Source: Pseudomonadota bacterium | GTDB taxonomy: Bacteria; Pseudomonadota; Alphaproteobacteria; Rhizobiales; Aestuariivirgaceae | Length of the DNA stretch: 64,000 nt | Direction: 5' to 3' | Assembly: GCA_020161855.1 (NCBI GenBank) | Contig: JAIUNJ010000005.1 | Span: forward strand, 1-64,000 | Shown here: one piece after another, positions 61,896 through 64,000 of the stretch | How positions within the stretch are numbered: position 1 is the stretch's first letter | How the letters are laid out: every line of letters begins with the position of its first letter | The notes under the pieces: generated by a model | The model's database searches: none | What the model was told of the DNA's origin: nothing | Seen by the model: the letters and a program-made list of their open reading frames with translations, nothing else | Position numbers and translations under genes: made by a program

Positions 61896-63923
61896 TTGGC
61901 CCAGACCGACATCAAGACCGTCAAATCCTTCCCCCGCAAGGTGAAGGAAATCGAGAATATCTTCATCCCGCTGTCGGACGGCACAAAGCTTGCCGCCCGC
62001 GTCTGGATGCCTGCGGATGCCGGGAAGGACCCCGTACCGGCGCTCCTCGAGTATATTCCCTACCGCAAGCGCGACGGCACCATCGTCCGTGACGCCCTGA
62101 CCCATCCCTATATGGCGGGTCATGGCTATGCCTGCATCCGTGTTGACATGCGCGGCAATGGCGACAGCGACGGGTTGATGGACGATGAATACAGCAAGCA
62201 GGAGCAGGAAGACTGCCTTGAAGTGATTGCCTGGCTGGCGCGGCAGAAATGGTGTTCGGGCCGGGTCGGCATGTTCGGCATCTCCTGGGGCGGTTTCAAC
62301 GCCCTGCAGGTGGCAGCGCTTCGCCCGCCAGCCCTCAAGGCCATCGTCAGCCTGTGCTCGACGGACGACCGCTACGAGGATGACATCCACTACAAGGGCG
62401 GCACCCTGATCAACGAGAACCTGGGCTGGGCCGCCACCATGCTGGCCTATACCTCAAGGCCACCCGATCCGAAGATCGTCGGGCGGCGCTGGAAGAAGAT
62501 GTGGCTCGAGCGGCTGGAGAACGAACCGTTCCTGCTCATCGACTGGCTCAAGCACCCCTATCGCGATGCCTACTGGAAGCACGGCTCGATCTGCGAGGAC
62601 TGGTCCAAGATCAATATCGGCGTGCTGCTGATCGGCGGCTGGAACGATGCCTATTCCAACGCCATTCCCCGCATGATGAAGAACCTGCGCTGCCCGCGCA
62701 AAGCCATCATCGGACCGTGGGCGCACAAGTACCCGCATTTCGCAGCCCCAGGGCCGCGGATCGGCGGCCTGCAGGAGATGCTGCGCTGGTGGGACTACTT
62801 CCTGAAAGACAAGCCCACCGGCGTCACCAGCGATCCCGACTACCGCGTCTATCTCATGGATGCCTACAAGCCGGGATCCTTCCCTGAACACATCGACGGG
62901 CGCTGGATCGGCGAGGGCTTCTGGGGCCATGGCAATATCGAGATGCGCACCTGGCAGCTGACAGCCAATGGCATCGCCGGGCAAGCCGGCCCAGAGAAGG
63001 CGCTCTCTGTCTCGTCAAAGCAGACAACGGGCTTCGACGGCGGTGAATACTGCATCATCTGGCTGGGGCCTGATTTTCCGGGTGACCAGCGCGAAGACGA
63101 TGCCCAGTCGATCGTCTTCGACAGTCCGCCGCTTGCCGACGATCTCGAGATCGTTGGACAGCCCATGTTGGAACTGACACTGTCATCCGACAAGCCCGTG
63201 ACCCATGTGGCGGTGCGCCTGAATGACGTGTGGCCGAGCGGCGAAGTCTCGCGCATCACCTACCACCTGCAGAACCTGTGCATGCGCGACAGCCGCGAGA
63301 TGCCGATGAAGCTTGAGCCCGGCAAACGCTACAAGGTGAAGATCAAGATGGACGACATCGCCTGGCGGGTGCCCAAGGGACACCGCGTGCGCGTGTCGAT
63401 CTCCACCACCTATTTCCCGATGATGTGGCCAGTGGCAGAACCCGCAACCCTCACGGTCTATGCCGGTGCTTCCAGCGTGCAATTGCCAATCCGCAAGAAG
63501 AATCCTGTGGAGCGGACGGTTTCCTTCGCACCACCGGAAGCGGCGACCCCGGTTGCACTCAAAGACATCAAGAAGCCCTGGCACAAGCGCGAGAAGACCG
63601 TCGACCCGAAGACCGGCGAAGTGAGGCTCGAGATCATCGATGATTTCGGCACGCAGGAGATCAAGGAACACGGGATGATCACCGGCGGGGCGGGCCGCGA
63701 AAGCTATCGCATTATGCCGGATGATCCGCTGTCGGCGGTCATGGAAACGCACTGGACCGAAACGCGCAAGCGTGGCGCCTGGGATACGCGGACAGAAACC
63801 TATGGCCGCCTCACGGCCAGCGCGACGCACTGGAAGGTGTGGGGAAAGATCGAAGCCTATGAGGGCAAGAAGCTGATCTTCTCCAAGGAGTTCAACGAGG
63901 AGATCGAACGCAAGCTGCAATAG
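61896..63923 (+). CDS. CocE/NonD-family hydrolase (X-Pro dipeptidyl-peptidase-like)
   Basis: A 675-residue serine hydrolase. The N-terminal part (about 30-330) is an alpha/beta hydrolase with [19 protein letters not shown]-like [13 protein letters not shown], and the nucleophile in GISWGG (Ser130); a helical cap (about 155-260) and a HKYPHF histidine region follow. The last 250 residues are the jelly-roll domain of the CocE/S15 group ([35 protein letters not shown]). Such enzymes cleave esters or amides, including cocaine and glutaryl-cephalosporins; natural substrate unknown. TTG start at 61896 chosen because AGAGGA lies seven bases before; no ATG or GTG fits. No signal peptide. Confidence 0.85.
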   Translation: MAQTDIKTVKSFPRKVKEIENIFIPLSDGTKLAARVWMPADAGKDPVPALLEYIPYRKRDGTIVRDALTHPYMAGHGYACIRVDMRGNGDSDGLMDDEYSKQEQEDCLEVIAWLARQKWCSGRVGMFGISWGGFNALQVAALRPPALKAIVSLCSTDDRYEDDIHYKGGTLINENLGWAATMLAYTSRPPDPKIVGRRWKKMWLERLENEPFLLIDWLKHPYRDAYWKHGSICEDWSKINIGVLLIGGWNDAYSNAIPRMMKNLRCPRKAIIGPWAHKYPHFAAPGPRIGGLQEMLRWWDYFLKDKPTGVTSDPDYRVYLMDAYKPGSFPEHIDGRWIGEGFWGHGNIEMRTWQLTANGIAGQAGPEKALSVSSKQTTGFDGGEYCIIWLGPDFPGDQREDDAQSIVFDSPPLADDLEIVGQPMLELTLSSDKPVTHVAVRLNDVWPSGEVSRITYHLQNLCMRDSREMPMKLEPGKRYKVKIKMDDIAWRVPKGHRVRVSISTTYFPMMWPVAEPATLTVYAGASSVQLPIRKKNPVERTVSFAPPEAATPVALKDIKKPWHKREKTVDPKTGEVRLEIIDDFGTQEIKEHGMITGGAGRESYRIMPDDPLSAVMETHWTETRKRGAWDTRTETYGRLTASATHWKVWGKIEAYEGKKLIFSKEFNEEIERKLQ

Positions 63924-63933
63924 CGCAGAACCC

Positions 63934-64000
63934 ATGGACGCGCTCATGGCCCACGCGGGCCTTGCCCTTTCGGCTTTCACCTCGGCCACCCTCCTGCCGG
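63934..64000 (+). CDS. YqaA-like membrane protein, N-terminal fragment (runs off the window)
   Basis: ATG at 63934, 10 bases after the CocE gene stop, opens a frame MDALMAHAGLALSAFTSATL continuing LP to the window edge. The first helix with LFxSAFxxATLLP-like spacing is how small DedA/YqaA-type proteins start. Only 22 residues are visible, so this is tentative. Confidence 0.45.
   Translation, partial: MDALMAHAGLALSAFTSATLLP

Noticed and set aside
1-64000. CRISPR array, rRNA operon, insertion sequence or prophage
   Set aside because: Both strands were read for regularly spaced repeats, transposase or integrase motifs and rRNA strings; none was seen.

Overview
The window is about 64 kb of high-GC chromosomal DNA from an alphaproteobacterium, most probably of the order Hyphomicrobiales (Rhizobiales). 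This is judged from a gcrA gene with a CtrA-type box upstream, the arginine block argD-argF-hslO with apaG and argE nearby, and the run rpmH-rnpA-yidC-engB-argB-HAD-dapD-DUF805-dapE with truA-fmt-def opposite, a layout I know from this order. No ribosomal RNA, CRISPR array, transposase, integrase or phage gene was seen. Species cannot be named from the sequence.

Left part (1-24.5 kb), mostly housekeeping: the end of a MarC-type membrane protein; an aminotransferase; mscL; a transporter-like hybrid histidine kinase beside a LuxR-type regulator; proline iminopeptidase; a gene-poor stretch with a 40-codon ORF and a strong terminator; rmuC; a TadG-like vWA protein; the replication/repair block SRP RNA-dnaX-ebfC-recR; a cytochrome c/FAD oxidase pair; two pyridoxamine-oxidase-fold proteins, one fused to GAF and helix-turn-helix-like parts; tRNA-Gly(CCC); a two-domain dCTP deaminase; apaG; argE; a YccF protein; and hslO-argF-argD.

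Middle (24.5-42 kb): gcrA, an esterase, an L,D-transpeptidase, rpe and gap; a five-gene minus-strand set (LacI regulator, xylB, xylA, sugar epimerase, Gfo/Idh dehydrogenase) with a candidate operator upstream; an RND efflux pump with adaptor; a small membrane protein; and an outer-membrane beta-barrel protein.

Accessory island (about 42.64-47.34 kb): this is the most unusual region. It sits between a luciferase-like monooxygenase gene that has lost its 5' third and a tRNA-Arg(ACG) gene. A cytosine-5 DNA methyltransferase is divergent from a tight operon of a ParB-like protein, a compact SNF2 ATPase and a Vsr-type endonuclease. The methyltransferase overlaps the start of another gene that is cut off after about 30 codons, and vsr carries a 4-bp tandem duplication that changes its frame before the WEC motif. 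The composition suggests a methylation-linked defence or epigenetic module, partly decayed at both edges; function is inferred.

Right part (47.3-64 kb): a sensor kinase, a MerA/Lpd-like flavoprotein and a TVP38-type membrane protein in one overlapping operon; the rpmH-to-argB-to-dapE series on the plus strand; truA-fmt-def on the minus strand; a CocE/NonD hydrolase; and the first codons of a YqaA-like membrane protein running off the end.
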